Below are positions 24,255 through 33,545 of a stretch of 64,000 nucleotides of DNA, one piece after another. The notes below the pieces were generated by a model. The model did no database searches, was not told where the DNA came from, and saw only the letters and a list, made by a program, of their open reading frames with translations. How positions within the stretch are numbered: position 1 is the first letter of the stretch; each line of letters begins with the position of its first letter. This DNA is from Thermanaerothrix solaris (GTDB lineage: Bacteria; Chloroflexota; Anaerolineae; Anaerolineales; Anaerolineaceae): the NCBI RefSeq assembly GCF_032334255.1, contig NZ_JAUHMF010000001.1, positions 62,001 through 126,000 of the forward strand. Reading direction: 5' to 3'. The position numbers and the translations under genes are program-made.

Positions 24255-25461
24255 TCCCGTATCTAATCGCCGCATTGTTTTGGGGGTAACAGGTTCTATT
24301 GCCGCATATAAAGCCGGAGAGATTGCATCTCGGTTAACTCAATGGGGCGCCCAGGTGGATGTTATCTTAACCTCAGGAGCCCTACATTTTATAACGCCGC
24401 TGACATTTCAGTCCCTAACCTCGCGTAAGGCTTATACCGATGATGATCTATGGGGAGGCGAAGGCCATGTGACCCACGTGGGATTGGGGCGTGGTGCTGA
24501 ACTAATTGTGATTGCCCCGGCTACAGCCAATACTCTCTCCAAGTTGGCGTACGGTATTGCTGACAATCTCTTGGTGTTGACCGTACTTGCTTCTCAATGC
24601 CCTTTGCTAGTAGCGCCAGCGATGGATGCCGGGATGTTTCAGCATCCGGCCACTCAGGAAGCTGTTAGGATTTTGGAACAACGTGGCGTGATGTTTATCG
24701 GGCCAGCAGAGGGACGTTTGGCCTCTGGTCTGGTTGGGCGTGGGCGCATGGTAGAGCCGGCCGAGGTACTGGCGGCTATCCGTTGGCGGTTAGGACGTTC
24801 AGGACCTTTAGCAGGTCGCAAGGTGGTTGTCACTGCTGGCGGTACCCAGGAACCGATAGATGCGGTGCGGGTGATCACCAATCGTTCTTCGGGCAAACAG
24901 GGGTACGCACTTGCCCAGGCAGCGCTAGATGTGGGGGCTGAGGTTGTTTTAATCACAACCTCAACAGCACTAACACCACCTTATGGGGCTCGGGTGATCA
25001 TGGTGCGAACCGCTGCTGATATGCTGGAAGCGGTACTCCGTGAAATCCAGGATGCCGAAGCCTTGCTAATGGCTGCCGCCGTGGCTGATTTTCGCCCACG
25101 AGTTGTCCACGGACAAAAGATAAAGAAGGAAGACGGCATCCCCGCATTGGAATTGGAGGCAACCCCCGACATCCTAATGGCCGTTGCCGAGCAGCGGGCT
25201 CAGTTGGGTTACCCGCGGCGGGTGATCGGCTTTGCTGCCGAAAGTGATGATCTCTTAATTCATGCTCAGGAAAAACTCCAACGCAAGCGCTTAGATATGA
25301 TTGTGGCTAACGATATTTCAGCTACGGATGCTGGCTTTGAGGTGGATACAAATCGGGTAACTCTATTGTTTGCTGATGGACGCATACAGGCACTGCCACT
25401 GATGAGTAAGGAAGCCGTAGCGGAAGCCATTATCCAGCAACTGGTGGCTATGCTTACATAA
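24247..25461 (+). CDS. coaBC: Bifunctional phosphopantothenoylcysteine decarboxylase / phosphopantothenate-cysteine ligase
   Basis: 404 residues. CoaC flavoprotein domain (~1-180): LGVTGSIAAYKAGEIASRL, VIAPATANTLSKLAYGIADNLL and PAMDAGMFQHPATQ. CoaB domain (~188-400): VVVTAGGTQEPIDAVRVITNRSSGK, the N-x-S-S-G-K CTP-binding segment, and the lysine-rich loop GQKIKKEDG. It joins cysteine to 4'-phosphopantothenate with CTP and then decarboxylates the product. It overlaps the coaX end by 8 nt, indicating translational coupling. A small phosphoesterase gene follows 19 bp later. Confidence 0.96.
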   Translation: MSNPVSNRRIVLGVTGSIAAYKAGEIASRLTQWGAQVDVILTSGALHFITPLTFQSLTSRKAYTDDDLWGGEGHVTHVGLGRGAELIVIAPATANTLSKLAYGIADNLLVLTVLASQCPLLVAPAMDAGMFQHPATQEAVRILEQRGVMFIGPAEGRLASGLVGRGRMVEPAEVLAAIRWRLGRSGPLAGRKVVVTAGGTQEPIDAVRVITNRSSGKQGYALAQAALDVGAEVVLITTSTALTPPYGARVIMVRTAADMLEAVLREIQDAEALLMAAAVADFRPRVVHGQKIKKEDGIPALELEATPDILMAVAEQRAQLGYPRRVIGFAAESDDLLIHAQEKLQRKRLDMIVANDISATDAGFEVDTNRVTLLFADGRIQALPLMSKEAVAEAIIQQLVAMLT

Positions 25462-25480
25462 ATTATTGGGGTGTTCATCC

Positions 25481-26203
25481 ATGCGAGTATTAATTATTTC
25501 AGACGTTCATGCTAACCTCCCTGCTTTGGAAGCCGTGCTCAAGGACGCCGGTTCGGTGGATGCGGTTTGGTGTTTAGGGGATTTAGTGGATTACGGGCCA
25601 GATCCGAACGAATGTGTAGATCTTGTTCGACAGCAACCTCATCTAGTGTGTTTACTGGGTAACCATGATGCGGCGGTGTTGGGGAGACTGGATCTTTCGT
25701 TTTTTAACCGCGAGGCCTTAATTTCGGTGCAGTGGACACAACAAGCTCTGAGCGAGGACACGCGACAATTTTTAGAGCAATTGCCGGACCGCATTGTGGT
25801 GGAGCCTTGCACCTTGGTTCATGGTAGCCCACGTAATCCGCTATGGGAGTATTTACTGGATTTGAGCGTCGTGGCAGCTAATTTCGCTCATTTTGATACA
25901 ACGTATTGCTTGGTTGGGCATACGCACATTCCGGTGATCTTTCACTACAATGGTGAATGGATTGAATGGGTAATACCCAAAGATGGAGAAACGGTGTCTT
26001 TGAAAACGCCAGCGATTGCTAATCCCGGTTCAGTGGGGCAACCACGAGATCATGATCCTCGTGCGGCATATGCCATTTTTGATCCCGAGATTGGAACATG
26101 GGAATTCCATCGGGTTGAGTATCCGATTGACCAGGTTCAAGAGCGCATTATCAAAGCCGGATTACCTACCTATCATGCGCGCCGGTTGAGTGAAGGCGTT
26201 TGA
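25481..26203 (+). CDS. YfcE/MJ0936-type metallophosphoesterase
   Basis: 240 residues. The calcineurin-like motifs are clear: ISDVHANLPALEAVL (D-x-H), CLGDLVDYGPDPNECV (GD), LLGNHDAAV (GNHD), LVHGSPRNP and VGHTHIPV (GHxH), which bind two metals. Members hydrolyse phosphodiesters or phosphomonoesters in vitro; the physiological substrate is not predictable. ATG 25481 starts exactly at the conserved MRVLIISDVHAN; a TTG at 25466 is less likely. It is the last gene of the met/coa run. Confidence 0.9.
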   Translation: MRVLIISDVHANLPALEAVLKDAGSVDAVWCLGDLVDYGPDPNECVDLVRQQPHLVCLLGNHDAAVLGRLDLSFFNREALISVQWTQQALSEDTRQFLEQLPDRIVVEPCTLVHGSPRNPLWEYLLDLSVVAANFAHFDTTYCLVGHTHIPVIFHYNGEWIEWVIPKDGETVSLKTPAIANPGSVGQPRDHDPRAAYAIFDPEIGTWEFHRVEYPIDQVQERIIKAGLPTYHARRLSEGV

Positions 26204-26272
26204 AGTAGGGAACTTTGGGCGCTAAAAAACGTCTAGTAAGTAGCCACCCTACTTGGAAGAGGAGAAGATGAG

Positions 26273-27244
26273 ATGAAAGCACAAATGCGCCCAATTCCAA
26301 TGGTTGTCTTGATCTTAGGGCTGTTTGTTTTGTTGGCGTGTGCTCCAAAGAGTGTTGCTCCACTTGAAAGTGTCGCGCCAGGAGAGCGCGGTGCGGCCAA
26401 CGCCGGGAGCATTGCAGCACAGCCCACAATGGCGCCGCTAGCAATGGATAAGATGGCTTACCAGGGAGCGGTAGAAGTAGCTCCAGAAAGCCCGGCTGGT
26501 GACCGAATGGTTATCCGCTCAGCAGAACTCTCAATTGTGGTGGGAAATCCTGCCCAGGCAATGGAGTCCATCATTCGTCTGGCGAGTGAAATGAAAGGGT
26601 TTGTGGTCAGTTCTAGTTTGTATCAGACCCAAACTCCAGAAGGGGCTCAGGTGCAAGAGGGAACCATTACCATTCGTGTCCCTGCTGAACGGCTGGATGA
26701 GGCGCTTGGGCGCATTCGTGCCTTGGTTGAAAACCCCGACACCGATATTCTCTCTCAGAACATTTATGGCCAGGATGTCACTAAAGAATACACCGATTTG
26801 CAATCACGGTTACGTAACCTGGAAGATGCGGCAGAACAACTGCGAAAGATCATGGATACGGCGACCAAGCCCGAGGAAGTACTTCAGATCTATAATGAAC
26901 TGCGCCAGGTTAATGAGCAAATTGAGGTTCTGAAGGGCCAGATCAAGTATTATGAGGAATCAGCGGCAATGTCAGCGATCACCGTAACCCTGCGCGCTAA
27001 GGAAGCCGTTGCGCCGATCACCATCGGTACCTGGAAGCCTGAGGGGGTGGCACGGGACGCTATCCGCGCCTTAATTCGCGCTTATCAAGCGCTGGTCAGT
27101 GGTGCCATCTGGCTCGTGCTCTTCTGCCTGCCGGTGGCTTTACCGATTGCGATTGTTGGATGGTTGATCTGGCAGGGATTCCGCCGCTGGCGACGGACGC
27201 GAAAACAGATGCCAAAATCCGAGGCTAAACCGCCTGAGTCATAA
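26273..27244 (+). CDS. DUF4349-family lipoprotein with coiled coil and C-terminal membrane helix
   Basis: 323 residues. Lipoprotein signal MVVLILGLFVLLACAPK (lipid Cys at ~22), a Pro/Ala-rich linker, then the DUF4349 core: RMVIRSAELSIVV, GTITIRVPAERLDEALGRI and EYTDLQSRLRNLEDAAEQL. Residues ~185-235 are a heptad-rich coiled coil, and ~275-300 a membrane helix ending in a basic tail. The family is exported and of unknown function; anchoring at both ends suggests an envelope role. AAGAGGAG at 26257-26264 is 8 nt before the ATG. A strong terminator follows. Confidence 0.85.
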   Translation: MKAQMRPIPMVVLILGLFVLLACAPKSVAPLESVAPGERGAANAGSIAAQPTMAPLAMDKMAYQGAVEVAPESPAGDRMVIRSAELSIVVGNPAQAMESIIRLASEMKGFVVSSSLYQTQTPEGAQVQEGTITIRVPAERLDEALGRIRALVENPDTDILSQNIYGQDVTKEYTDLQSRLRNLEDAAEQLRKIMDTATKPEEVLQIYNELRQVNEQIEVLKGQIKYYEESAAMSAITVTLRAKEAVAPITIGTWKPEGVARDAIRALIRAYQALVSGAIWLVLFCLPVALPIAIVGWLIWQGFRRWRRTRKQMPKSEAKPPES

Positions 27245-27270
27245 ATCATTCGATCCGGTGAGAAGGTCGT

Positions 27271-27307
27271 GATTGCCCGGCAATAGAATAAGCCGGGCAA
27301 TCCTTTT
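27271..27307 (+). terminator. Rho-independent terminator after the DUF4349 gene
   Basis: 11-bp perfect stem GATTGCCCGGC (27271-27281) with its complement (27292-27302), a 10-nt loop and then CTTTT. It lies between convergent genes and may act in both directions. Confidence 0.85.
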
Positions 27308-27315
27308 GAGGCTGA

Positions 27316-29673
27316 TTACCAAGCCATTGTCAGGGTTACGCCAGAAGTAGAAAGGCGAACTGGAAAACCATAAATATGAGGCAAAATTTTCCGCCCCTGG
27401 AGAGGGGTCTCATCTAATCGAACTTGCCAAGGAGACAAGGGTAGGTAAAAATAGGCGTTGCCTTCGGCTTCGTGGTGGATATCAATACGACAGGTTAGGA
27501 AAGAGGTTTCCACCTCCCAGGTTTTGACCTCAAGACCCTGACTAATGTGAAGTGTACTTCCAACCCAGGCTGGTTGTTCGGAGCGAAAAGGATATGCAGC
27601 CAAGAGGGCAATGCCATGGGGTGGGAGCAGGGGAAGCGTAAGGGAAGAATTGTCTTTCCATTCGTAGTGGCGGTCGTTCCAAAAATCATGTACCAGGTAG
27701 GTTTGTTGGGGATCTAGGTGATAACGCTGGTGTGTGAATTCAGGTGTGATGGGTTGATCATCCCAATTGATGAACGCCAATAGGTGCCATTCACCGAGGG
27801 CACCTTTCAAATCCAGGCGGAGGTGGGCAGGATATTCGTTCTCTAGCAGGTCTATTACCTCAGGGGATGCTTCGATTAATGGCAAGAGCGCTTGGGCAAT
27901 CTTGAGCCGTTCAGGCGGAAGAGTGGTCAGGTTATCTGAAATTAGGAATGAACCGCCGCTGAGGGCTATCACGCTGGCTAGAGTTTGTACTTCCGCCAGG
28001 CTCAATTTAGTTGGGCCAAGGATTAAGCAATCAGGGTCATTGATCCACCAACGGCGGTGCAGGGGAGCGCGGGTAAGGGTGTTGCGGATGGCGTTGACCG
28101 CGGCGGGCATATGGGGTTCGCCGCGGAAAAACCATCGGTGTCCAAGATACTCGGGTTGCCAGGATCCGCTGATATCGGCACCAATGCGCGTGGCGTTAAC
28201 AAGCCCAAGTACGGATCCCAATGGAGCTCCGCAGCCTAAGAGAAACGTCTCATCGCCAGCGGCTTGGCGTAAGGTCTCCATGCCGCGGCGTAATACCTGC
28301 GCGCGGGTTAGGGTGGGATTGCGATAGCGACCGGGTAGGGCGGCGGCGTAGAGAAAATCGAGTTTAAGGTAGGGGAATCCCCACTTGTGAACTGCAGTAT
28401 CTATAATTTGGGCGGCGTAATCCAGTGCTTCAGGAACAGTGAGATCGAGTGCGGTGGCAAAGGTGTTCCAAACAAAGCCGGCATTCACTGGGCGGCCTGA
28501 TGAGCGACGCAGAAGCCATTCTGGATGCTGACGAGCCAGTTGTGATCTGGGATGGACGATGAACGGGGCCAGCCATAATCCGGGTCTCAATCCCGCACCT
28601 TTGATCTCTTGAGCCAGTGGGGCGACACCTTGAGGAAACGAGGCCTTGAACGTTGTCCAGTCCCCGACCTGCGTCTCAAAACCGTCATCAATCTGAACCA
28701 GTTCAAGTGGTAATTGGGTCTGCCAAGCCTGAATCTGTCTCAGATTTTGGAAAATGTCCTCGGCTGAAAGTTTCGTGTAGTAATAATACCACGAGCACCA
28801 ACCCCGCGGACTGGATGGAAATTGCTCTATCTGATGAAAAGAGGCAACGGCCTCGAGATAAGGGGAGAGGGGTAACTCGTGGTCGGTGGTAAAGGGATAT
28901 AGCATAAACCAATCGGTTTCCATGCTTTTCCCGGGATCCAGGCGAGTGTGATCGCCGTTTGCCCAAACCTGCAAGTGTGGTTGAGGGGTGATTGAGAAAG
29001 CCAGACTACCAAAGTGGTGTTGTTGGGAAAGAAACCCCGCCACTAATCCCAGATTGTCCTTAGGGGAGAATAAAACGGTAAAGAAATCGCTACTAAAATG
29101 CCCGGATTGGCGAAAGAGGGGTGTGCCCGGATTGACCACCATGGGATTCTGGAAAGGCCCTAAGCGTGAACGCGGCATGGTTGATGTGGCACTTAATGCC
29201 GCAGTGTATGACCAGGATTGCCAGCCGTTGAGATAGAAACGTAGATCTTGAGGGGAAGAACCAAGAATAAATTGGCGTTTGGGGTTATCGTTACCCAAAT
29301 CGAGCAATCTAATTTGGTCTATCCAGATGGGTTCACGACCTTGGTTGTGTAAACTGAGATGCCAAAGGGCCCAATACCCATGATTGGCTTGAGCCAGCAC
29401 GAGTATGGCTTGAAGTCCCGCAGGTGGAAACGATGCGACGAGTGTCTCTATAATTTCACTGTCTACTCCTGGAAGATCAGGAGGGTCGTTGAGAGTAGGT
29501 ACAGAGCGAAAATTTTGAGGCGCCCAGAGGTGTGATTTCCCATTCCATTGGAAGTAAATTTTTAGTCTGACGTTTTTTAGTTGAAAAAAGGGCTCATCCT
29601 GGGTACGAAGGGAAAAATACCCCTCGCGCGGCACAATCTCCCAGGTCAAGCGTCCTGGATACAATCCCGGCAT
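27316..29673 (-). CDS. GH36 alpha-galactosidase (melibiase)
   Basis: 785 residues. N-terminal beta-sandwich (~1-290), then a TIM barrel with RGWCSWYYYYTKLS, VQIDDGFETQVGDW, LAPFIVHPRSQLARQHPEW, and YLKLDF with the nucleophile Asp439. CGAPLGSVLGLVNATRIGADISGSW carries the acid/base Asp500. This is the GH36 layout; the enzyme would hydrolyse terminal alpha-galactosides such as melibiose or raffinose. There is no signal peptide, so the substrate must be imported, yet no transporter or sugar regulator is adjacent. AGGAG precedes the ATG at 29673. Substrate preference is inferred from family only; some GH36 relatives act on other alpha-linked sugars. Confidence 0.9.
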   Translation of the reverse strand: MPGLYPGRLTWEIVPREGYFSLRTQDEPFFQLKNVRLKIYFQWNGKSHLWAPQNFRSVPTLNDPPDLPGVDSEIIETLVASFPPAGLQAILVLAQANHGYWALWHLSLHNQGREPIWIDQIRLLDLGNDNPKRQFILGSSPQDLRFYLNGWQSWSYTAALSATSTMPRSRLGPFQNPMVVNPGTPLFRQSGHFSSDFFTVLFSPKDNLGLVAGFLSQQHHFGSLAFSITPQPHLQVWANGDHTRLDPGKSMETDWFMLYPFTTDHELPLSPYLEAVASFHQIEQFPSSPRGWCSWYYYYTKLSAEDIFQNLRQIQAWQTQLPLELVQIDDGFETQVGDWTTFKASFPQGVAPLAQEIKGAGLRPGLWLAPFIVHPRSQLARQHPEWLLRRSSGRPVNAGFVWNTFATALDLTVPEALDYAAQIIDTAVHKWGFPYLKLDFLYAAALPGRYRNPTLTRAQVLRRGMETLRQAAGDETFLLGCGAPLGSVLGLVNATRIGADISGSWQPEYLGHRWFFRGEPHMPAAVNAIRNTLTRAPLHRRWWINDPDCLILGPTKLSLAEVQTLASVIALSGGSFLISDNLTTLPPERLKIAQALLPLIEASPEVIDLLENEYPAHLRLDLKGALGEWHLLAFINWDDQPITPEFTHQRYHLDPQQTYLVHDFWNDRHYEWKDNSSLTLPLLPPHGIALLAAYPFRSEQPAWVGSTLHISQGLEVKTWEVETSFLTCRIDIHHEAEGNAYFYLPLSPWQVRLDETPLQGRKILPHIYGFPVRLSTSGVTLTMAW

Positions 29674-29697
29674 GAGATGCTCCTGCTTTAGTTTAGG

Positions 29698-30252
29698 TCA
29701 TAAGCGGGGGAGGTAAATTCCGCTCTGTTTTTGGTACTTGCCTTTTTTATCCGCGTAAGAAACCTCGCACACTTCATCGGCCTCAAAGAAAAGCACCTGG
29801 GCAATGCCTTCATTGGCATAAATTTTAGCCGGGAGGGGGGTGGTGTTCGAAATTTCCAGGGTGACATATCCCTCCCATTCGGGTTCAAAGGGGGTCACAT
29901 TAACGATAATGCCACACCGGGCATAGGTGCTTTTCCCCAGACACACAGTGAGCACATTCCGTGGGATGCGAAAATATTCCACAGTTCGCCCCAAGGCAAA
30001 AGAGTTCGGGGGGATGACACATACCTCCCCTTTGAAGTCCACCATGGATTTGGGATCAAAGTCCTTGGGATCCACCATGGCACTGAAGACATTCGTAAAA
30101 ATTTTGAACTCATCAGCCACCCGAATGTCATACCCATAGGAAGAGAGGCCGTAGGAAATGACCCCTGAGCGCACTTGGTGATCCACAAATGGCTCAATCA
30201 TGCCATGTTCGAGAGCCATCTTGCGAATCCAATGATCTGGTTTAAGCCCCAT
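29698..30252 (-). CDS. dcd: dCTP deaminase
   Basis: 184 residues, a dUTPase-superfamily trimer. SSYGYDIRVADEFKIF, LGKSTYARCGIIVNVTPFEP and IYANEGIAQVLFF are the Dcd motifs, the Glu of EWEGYVTLEISN being catalytic. It converts dCTP to dUTP and ammonia for dTMP synthesis. The start at 30252 has GAGGAG 8 nt upstream. It follows FTCD on the same strand with a ~56-bp gap and precedes the alpha-galactosidase gene by 24 bp, so these three may share a transcript without a shared function. Confidence 0.95.
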   Translation of the reverse strand: MGLKPDHWIRKMALEHGMIEPFVDHQVRSGVISYGLSSYGYDIRVADEFKIFTNVFSAMVDPKDFDPKSMVDFKGEVCVIPPNSFALGRTVEYFRIPRNVLTVCLGKSTYARCGIIVNVTPFEPEWEGYVTLEISNTTPLPAKIYANEGIAQVLFFEADEVCEVSYADKKGKYQKQSGIYLPRL

Positions 30253-30308
30253 CGGTGTACTCCTCTCACGTATAGATTTTTAACCCCGAGTGGTCGAGGG
30301 GAAGTGCC

Positions 30309-31859
30309 TTAATCTGGGATTTGAAGCCCTCCGCGATCGCGTAGTAAAGCGCGGACTTTCTTCAGGCTTTCTGCGGCTTGGTTTTCTATCGCGCCAATTT
30401 GGTCGAGTAAAGGTTGTGAAAGCGAGAGATCTAGGCCACTCAAGTTAATGCGGACATTGTACCCGGCGCACGTGATGGCACTGTGCGCGAGGGTTGCGGC
30501 TGATGCGGCGTCGGTAATGGCATTAAGGTTGCCCAAAGCAGCGACCTGATAGGCTAGTTCCATGACTGAAAAAGTGGTCTGGGCTACCTTTAGAGGTACT
30601 TCGGCAGCATGAAGATTGGCTTTCTGAAGTGCTTCTTGCTGAGCAGATTCCTGCTCGGGCGTTTCTTTAGGCAGTTTTAGCGCTGCCATGACGGTTTCAA
30701 AAGCCTGTGCATCTTCCTCGACGGCTTCAAGGAGGGTATGGCGTAAAGCCTCGGCTTCTTCTAAAATTTGCCACATTTGAGGCTTGACGTGCTCATATTT
30801 TTTCTTGCTGAGAGTTAGGCGTGCCACCATGGCCACCAACGCGGCCGCCATCGCGCCAGTAAATGCCGCAGCCGATCCGCCGCCGGGGGTGGGGGTAGGT
30901 GCGGCTAGGGCTTCGAGAAAACTGGTTTCCTGTGGCGGTGCTGTCTCGCTGCTTTGGGTTCGCATGACCTCGCTAAGGCGATTTTCTAAAATCTGTGACG
31001 GTTCAAATCCGTCTAATTGGAGATACCAGATTGCGGAGTCATTGAGCGCTTCCTGGGGGATAAGGCCGACGAGTTCACTATGGTGTACGGCTACCCCATA
31101 ACGTTCACACTCGCGACGAATCATTTCCATAACACGGAAGACCGGCGTTTGACGGAAGTTGGTAAGATTCATGGATACCTGGGCTTTGCCCTCTACCATT
31201 ACCCCCATTGCCTTGACGTAGCGTAAACCGCCATTTGAAAATCGAATCGCACGGGCGATCTTTTGGGCAATAGAAACATCACTTGTGTTTAGATAGACAT
31301 TAAATGCAATCAGGGGATGACGAGCACCAATAACCGTAGCACCGGCAGGTCCCACACGGCGAGGTCCAAAATCCGGTTCTCGTTCGGGGTCGGTAGCGAT
31401 TTCCTCTTTCAGAGCCTCATATTGACCGCGCCGGATATTTTCGAGATTAACTCGTTCAGGTCGGGAAGCGGCTTCTTCGTATAGGTAAACTGGAATCTGA
31501 AGCTCTTCTCCTACCCGTTTACCGAGCCGGCGTGCCATTTCGACGCATTCCTGCATGGTGATATCCTGGATCGGGACAAAGGGGACTACGTCGGTCGCGC
31601 CGATTCGGGGATGAGCGCCGGTATGTTTGTCAAGATCAATCAGTTCGGCAGCGCGAGCGATAGCACGGAAAGCAGCTTCTTCCACGGCTTGTGGTGAGCC
31701 GACAAACGTGATGACAGTGCGGTTGTGGTCAAAATCGGAGTGGCGGTCTAGGATATATACATTGGGGACGGAATTGATGGCTTGGATAATGGCTTCGACA
31801 ACTTCGGGTCGGCGGGCTTCGGAGAAGTTGGGGATGCATTCGACGAGGGGCTGGGTCAT
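30309..31859 (-). CDS. Glutamate formimidoyltransferase fused to formimidoyl-THF cyclodeaminase (FTCD)
   Basis: 516 residues. The first ~300 are the formiminotransferase N and C subdomains (VECIPNFSEARR, DRHSDFDHNRTVITF, TGAHPRIGATDVVPF, RVGPAGATVIGARHPLIAFNVYL). Residues ~320-500 are the helical cyclodeaminase domain (AAPTPTPGGGSAAAF, ITDAASAATLAHSAI). The enzyme moves the formimino group of N-formimidoyl-glutamate (histidine breakdown) to THF and then releases ammonia to give 5,10-methenyl-THF. No other hut genes are nearby. The second ATG (31859) is preferred because GAGG lies 7 nt upstream of it; 31865 would add two residues. Confidence 0.93.
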   Translation of the reverse strand: MTQPLVECIPNFSEARRPEVVEAIIQAINSVPNVYILDRHSDFDHNRTVITFVGSPQAVEEAAFRAIARAAELIDLDKHTGAHPRIGATDVVPFVPIQDITMQECVEMARRLGKRVGEELQIPVYLYEEAASRPERVNLENIRRGQYEALKEEIATDPEREPDFGPRRVGPAGATVIGARHPLIAFNVYLNTSDVSIAQKIARAIRFSNGGLRYVKAMGVMVEGKAQVSMNLTNFRQTPVFRVMEMIRRECERYGVAVHHSELVGLIPQEALNDSAIWYLQLDGFEPSQILENRLSEVMRTQSSETAPPQETSFLEALAAPTPTPGGGSAAAFTGAMAAALVAMVARLTLSKKKYEHVKPQMWQILEEAEALRHTLLEAVEEDAQAFETVMAALKLPKETPEQESAQQEALQKANLHAAEVPLKVAQTTFSVMELAYQVAALGNLNAITDAASAATLAHSAITCAGYNVRINLSGLDLSLSQPLLDQIGAIENQAAESLKKVRALLRDRGGLQIPD

Positions 31860-31939
31860 AGGCATGCCTCGGGAAAGGGGATTGGATATATTATAATCGT
31901 CGTTGAGGTCACTAACGGCTTAAGAAAGGTTGGTGAGAA

Positions 31940-32614
31940 ATGTGCGGTCGTTTTACACTAACGGTGGACGCTGAGCAATTGGTGCTGTCCTTTGGGCTAA
32001 AGGGGATCCCAACGGATTGGCGACCCCGTTACAACATTGCACCCACCCAGCCGGTTTTGGGGTTACGCGACGGCGAAATGCGCCAAGCAGAGTGGTTTCG
32101 ATGGGGATTGATCCCCTCCTGGGCAAAGGATCCTGCCATCGGGAATAGGCTGATTAATGCCCGTGCCGAGACCTTGGATGAGAAGCCAGCGTTTCGATCT
32201 GCTTTTGCTTCCCGGCGTTGCCTTATTCTGGCGGATGGTTTCTATGAATGGCAATCTGCTGAGGGAAAACGGTCGCCCTCAAATCCTTATCTCTTTCGTC
32301 TAAAAGACGGTTCACCATTTGCCTTGGCAGGGTTGTGGGATACATGGTGGAATGAAGCCGGTGAAACAGTTATCTCATGCACGATTATCACTTGTCCAGC
32401 CAATGAACTGGTGGGAAAGATTCATTCTCGGATGCCGGTTATTCTGGATCGCACTCAATGCTGGGGATGGCTCGAGACACGTGGTCTCTCGGATTTAAAG
32501 GCGCTCTTAAAACCCTATCCGGCGGAGAATATGATGGCCTATCCCGTTGAGCGTGCTGTAAATAATCCTGCTGTGGATGACCCCGTTTGTATCCAGCCGG
32601 CAGAGAGAGGATGA
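31940..32614 (+). CDS. SOS response-associated peptidase family protein (YedK/HMCES, abasic-site shield)
   Basis: 224 residues. Begins MCGRFTL with the catalytic Cys2 that forms a thiazolidine crosslink with abasic sites in single-stranded DNA. Other SRAP motifs: YNIAPTQPVLGL, WGLIPSWAKDP, NARAETLDEKPAFRSAF, GFYEWQ (active-site Glu) and IHSRMPVIL (His). It protects abasic sites at replication forks. It stands alone on this strand and the tRNA-Glu gene has its own promoter 20 bp later. The annotated start must be at 31940 because the mature enzyme needs Cys2 exposed after Met removal. Confidence 0.95.
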   Translation: MCGRFTLTVDAEQLVLSFGLKGIPTDWRPRYNIAPTQPVLGLRDGEMRQAEWFRWGLIPSWAKDPAIGNRLINARAETLDEKPAFRSAFASRRCLILADGFYEWQSAEGKRSPSNPYLFRLKDGSPFALAGLWDTWWNEAGETVISCTIITCPANELVGKIHSRMPVILDRTQCWGWLETRGLSDLKALLKPYPAENMMAYPVERAVNNPAVDDPVCIQPAERG

Positions 32615-32633
32615 ATATTACGTCCCATTTGGC

Positions 32634-32663
32634 TTGACCCAATGCCTATCCTTGTGGTAGAAT
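32634..32663 (+). promoter_or_regulatory. Promoter of tRNA-Glu
   Basis: TTGACC (32634-32639) and TAGAAT (32658-32663) with an 18-bp spacer, 11 bp before the first base of the tRNA. Good match to a housekeeping sigma promoter. Confidence 0.8.
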
Positions 32664-32674
32664 TTGTCCGCGCT

Positions 32675-32750
32675 GCCCCCATCGTCTAGGGGACTAGGAC
32701 GCAGCCCTTTCAAGGCTAAAACGGGGGTTCGAATCCCCCTGGGGGCACCA
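32675..32750 (+). tRNA. tRNA-Glu (anticodon TTC)
   Basis: A 76-nt tRNA including encoded CCA. Acceptor strands GCCCCCA (32675-32681) and TGGGGGC (32740-32746) pair over 7 bp with discriminator A, and the T arm is GGGGGTTCGAATCCCCC. The anticodon loop is CTTTCAA, giving UUC for glutamate. The first anticodon-stem pair is C-A instead of a Watson-Crick pair. It has its own promoter and terminator, so it is a single-gene unit. Confidence 0.97.
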
Positions 32751-32751
32751 G

Positions 32752-32784
32752 ATGATCACGCAAATGGCGTGATCATTTTGTTTT
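32752..32784 (+). terminator. Terminator of tRNA-Glu, overlapping the 3' end of rsmI
   Basis: 10-bp perfect stem ATGATCACGC (32752-32761) with its complement (32767-32776), 5-nt loop, then TTTTGTTTT. It begins one base after the tRNA CCA. The last codon and stop of the convergent rsmI gene (stop at 32773-32775) fall inside the stem. Confidence 0.85.
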
Positions 32785-33459
32785 AGAGACGTGAACGATA
32801 AGAACGAATTCAGCCTTGCGAGTTTTCAGGGTGTTGATGACGCTGCTCACCGAGCCGCGGAGAATGGTTTCTTGAGGCAAGGTAAGGTCTAGGGCTAGGG
32901 TGATGGGTATTTGATCGCCGAAAACCTGTGCGATTTCTTGTAACAAGGTAATCAGACGGTAAGGGGTATCCATGAGTATAATGGGCATGCCTATGGTTTT
33001 GAGTCTTTTTAAGGCCTGACGACGTTCTTCAGGCTTGCGAGGTAGGAAGCCCCCGAACACAAATTGCTCCAGGGGGACATCGAGCACGGATAAAGCTGCC
33101 ATGAGCGATGAGGGACCGGGGACGGGGATAACTCGAACCCCGGACGCAACAGTCTGATGAATTAAAAGCGCACCAGGATCAGAAAAGACTGGGGTGCCGC
33201 AATCTGAAATAAGTGCAAAGCGTTTCCCGCTTTTTAACTGATCCACCAGGGCAGGTGTTTGTTGGGCTTCGTTATGTTCATTGAGCGGGTAGAGGGGTTT
33301 TTCGGGTAAATTCAACTGACGCAACAATCGCCTGGCGTTACGAATGTCCTCACAAATAATGCCATCTGCCTGGGAAAGAATCTCGATCGCCCGCAGCGTT
33401 ATGTCTTTGGGGTGACCCAACGGTGTGGCTACGACATAAAGGATGCCCGCTTCCTGCAT
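32773..33459 (-). CDS. rsmI: 16S rRNA (cytidine(1402)-2'-O)-methyltransferase
   Basis: 228 residues, a tetrapyrrole-methylase-fold protein. LYVVATPLGHPKDITLRAIEIL, ICEDIRNARRLLRQL, ALISDCGTPVFSDPG and VIPVPGPSSLMAALSVLDVP are characteristic of RsmI. It 2'-O-methylates C1402 of 16S rRNA in the decoding centre. The protein is shorter than the ~280-residue E. coli enzyme because it lacks the C-terminal helical extension, as in many Gram-positive and Chloroflexota homologues. Its stop lies within the tRNA-Glu terminator. Divergent from the ZIP transporter gene. Confidence 0.94.
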   Translation of the reverse strand: MQEAGILYVVATPLGHPKDITLRAIEILSQADGIICEDIRNARRLLRQLNLPEKPLYPLNEHNEAQQTPALVDQLKSGKRFALISDCGTPVFSDPGALLIHQTVASGVRVIPVPGPSSLMAALSVLDVPLEQFVFGGFLPRKPEERRQALKRLKTIGMPIILMDTPYRLITLLQEIAQVFGDQIPITLALDLTLPQETILRGSVSSVINTLKTRKAEFVLIVHVSKTK

Positions 33460-33545
33460 GATTTCGATTATACCCGTTGCCTTCGTCAGAGATGTGAAAA
33501 CATGTTATATTTGGTGACGTTATCCTACAAAGTGAGGAATACGCG

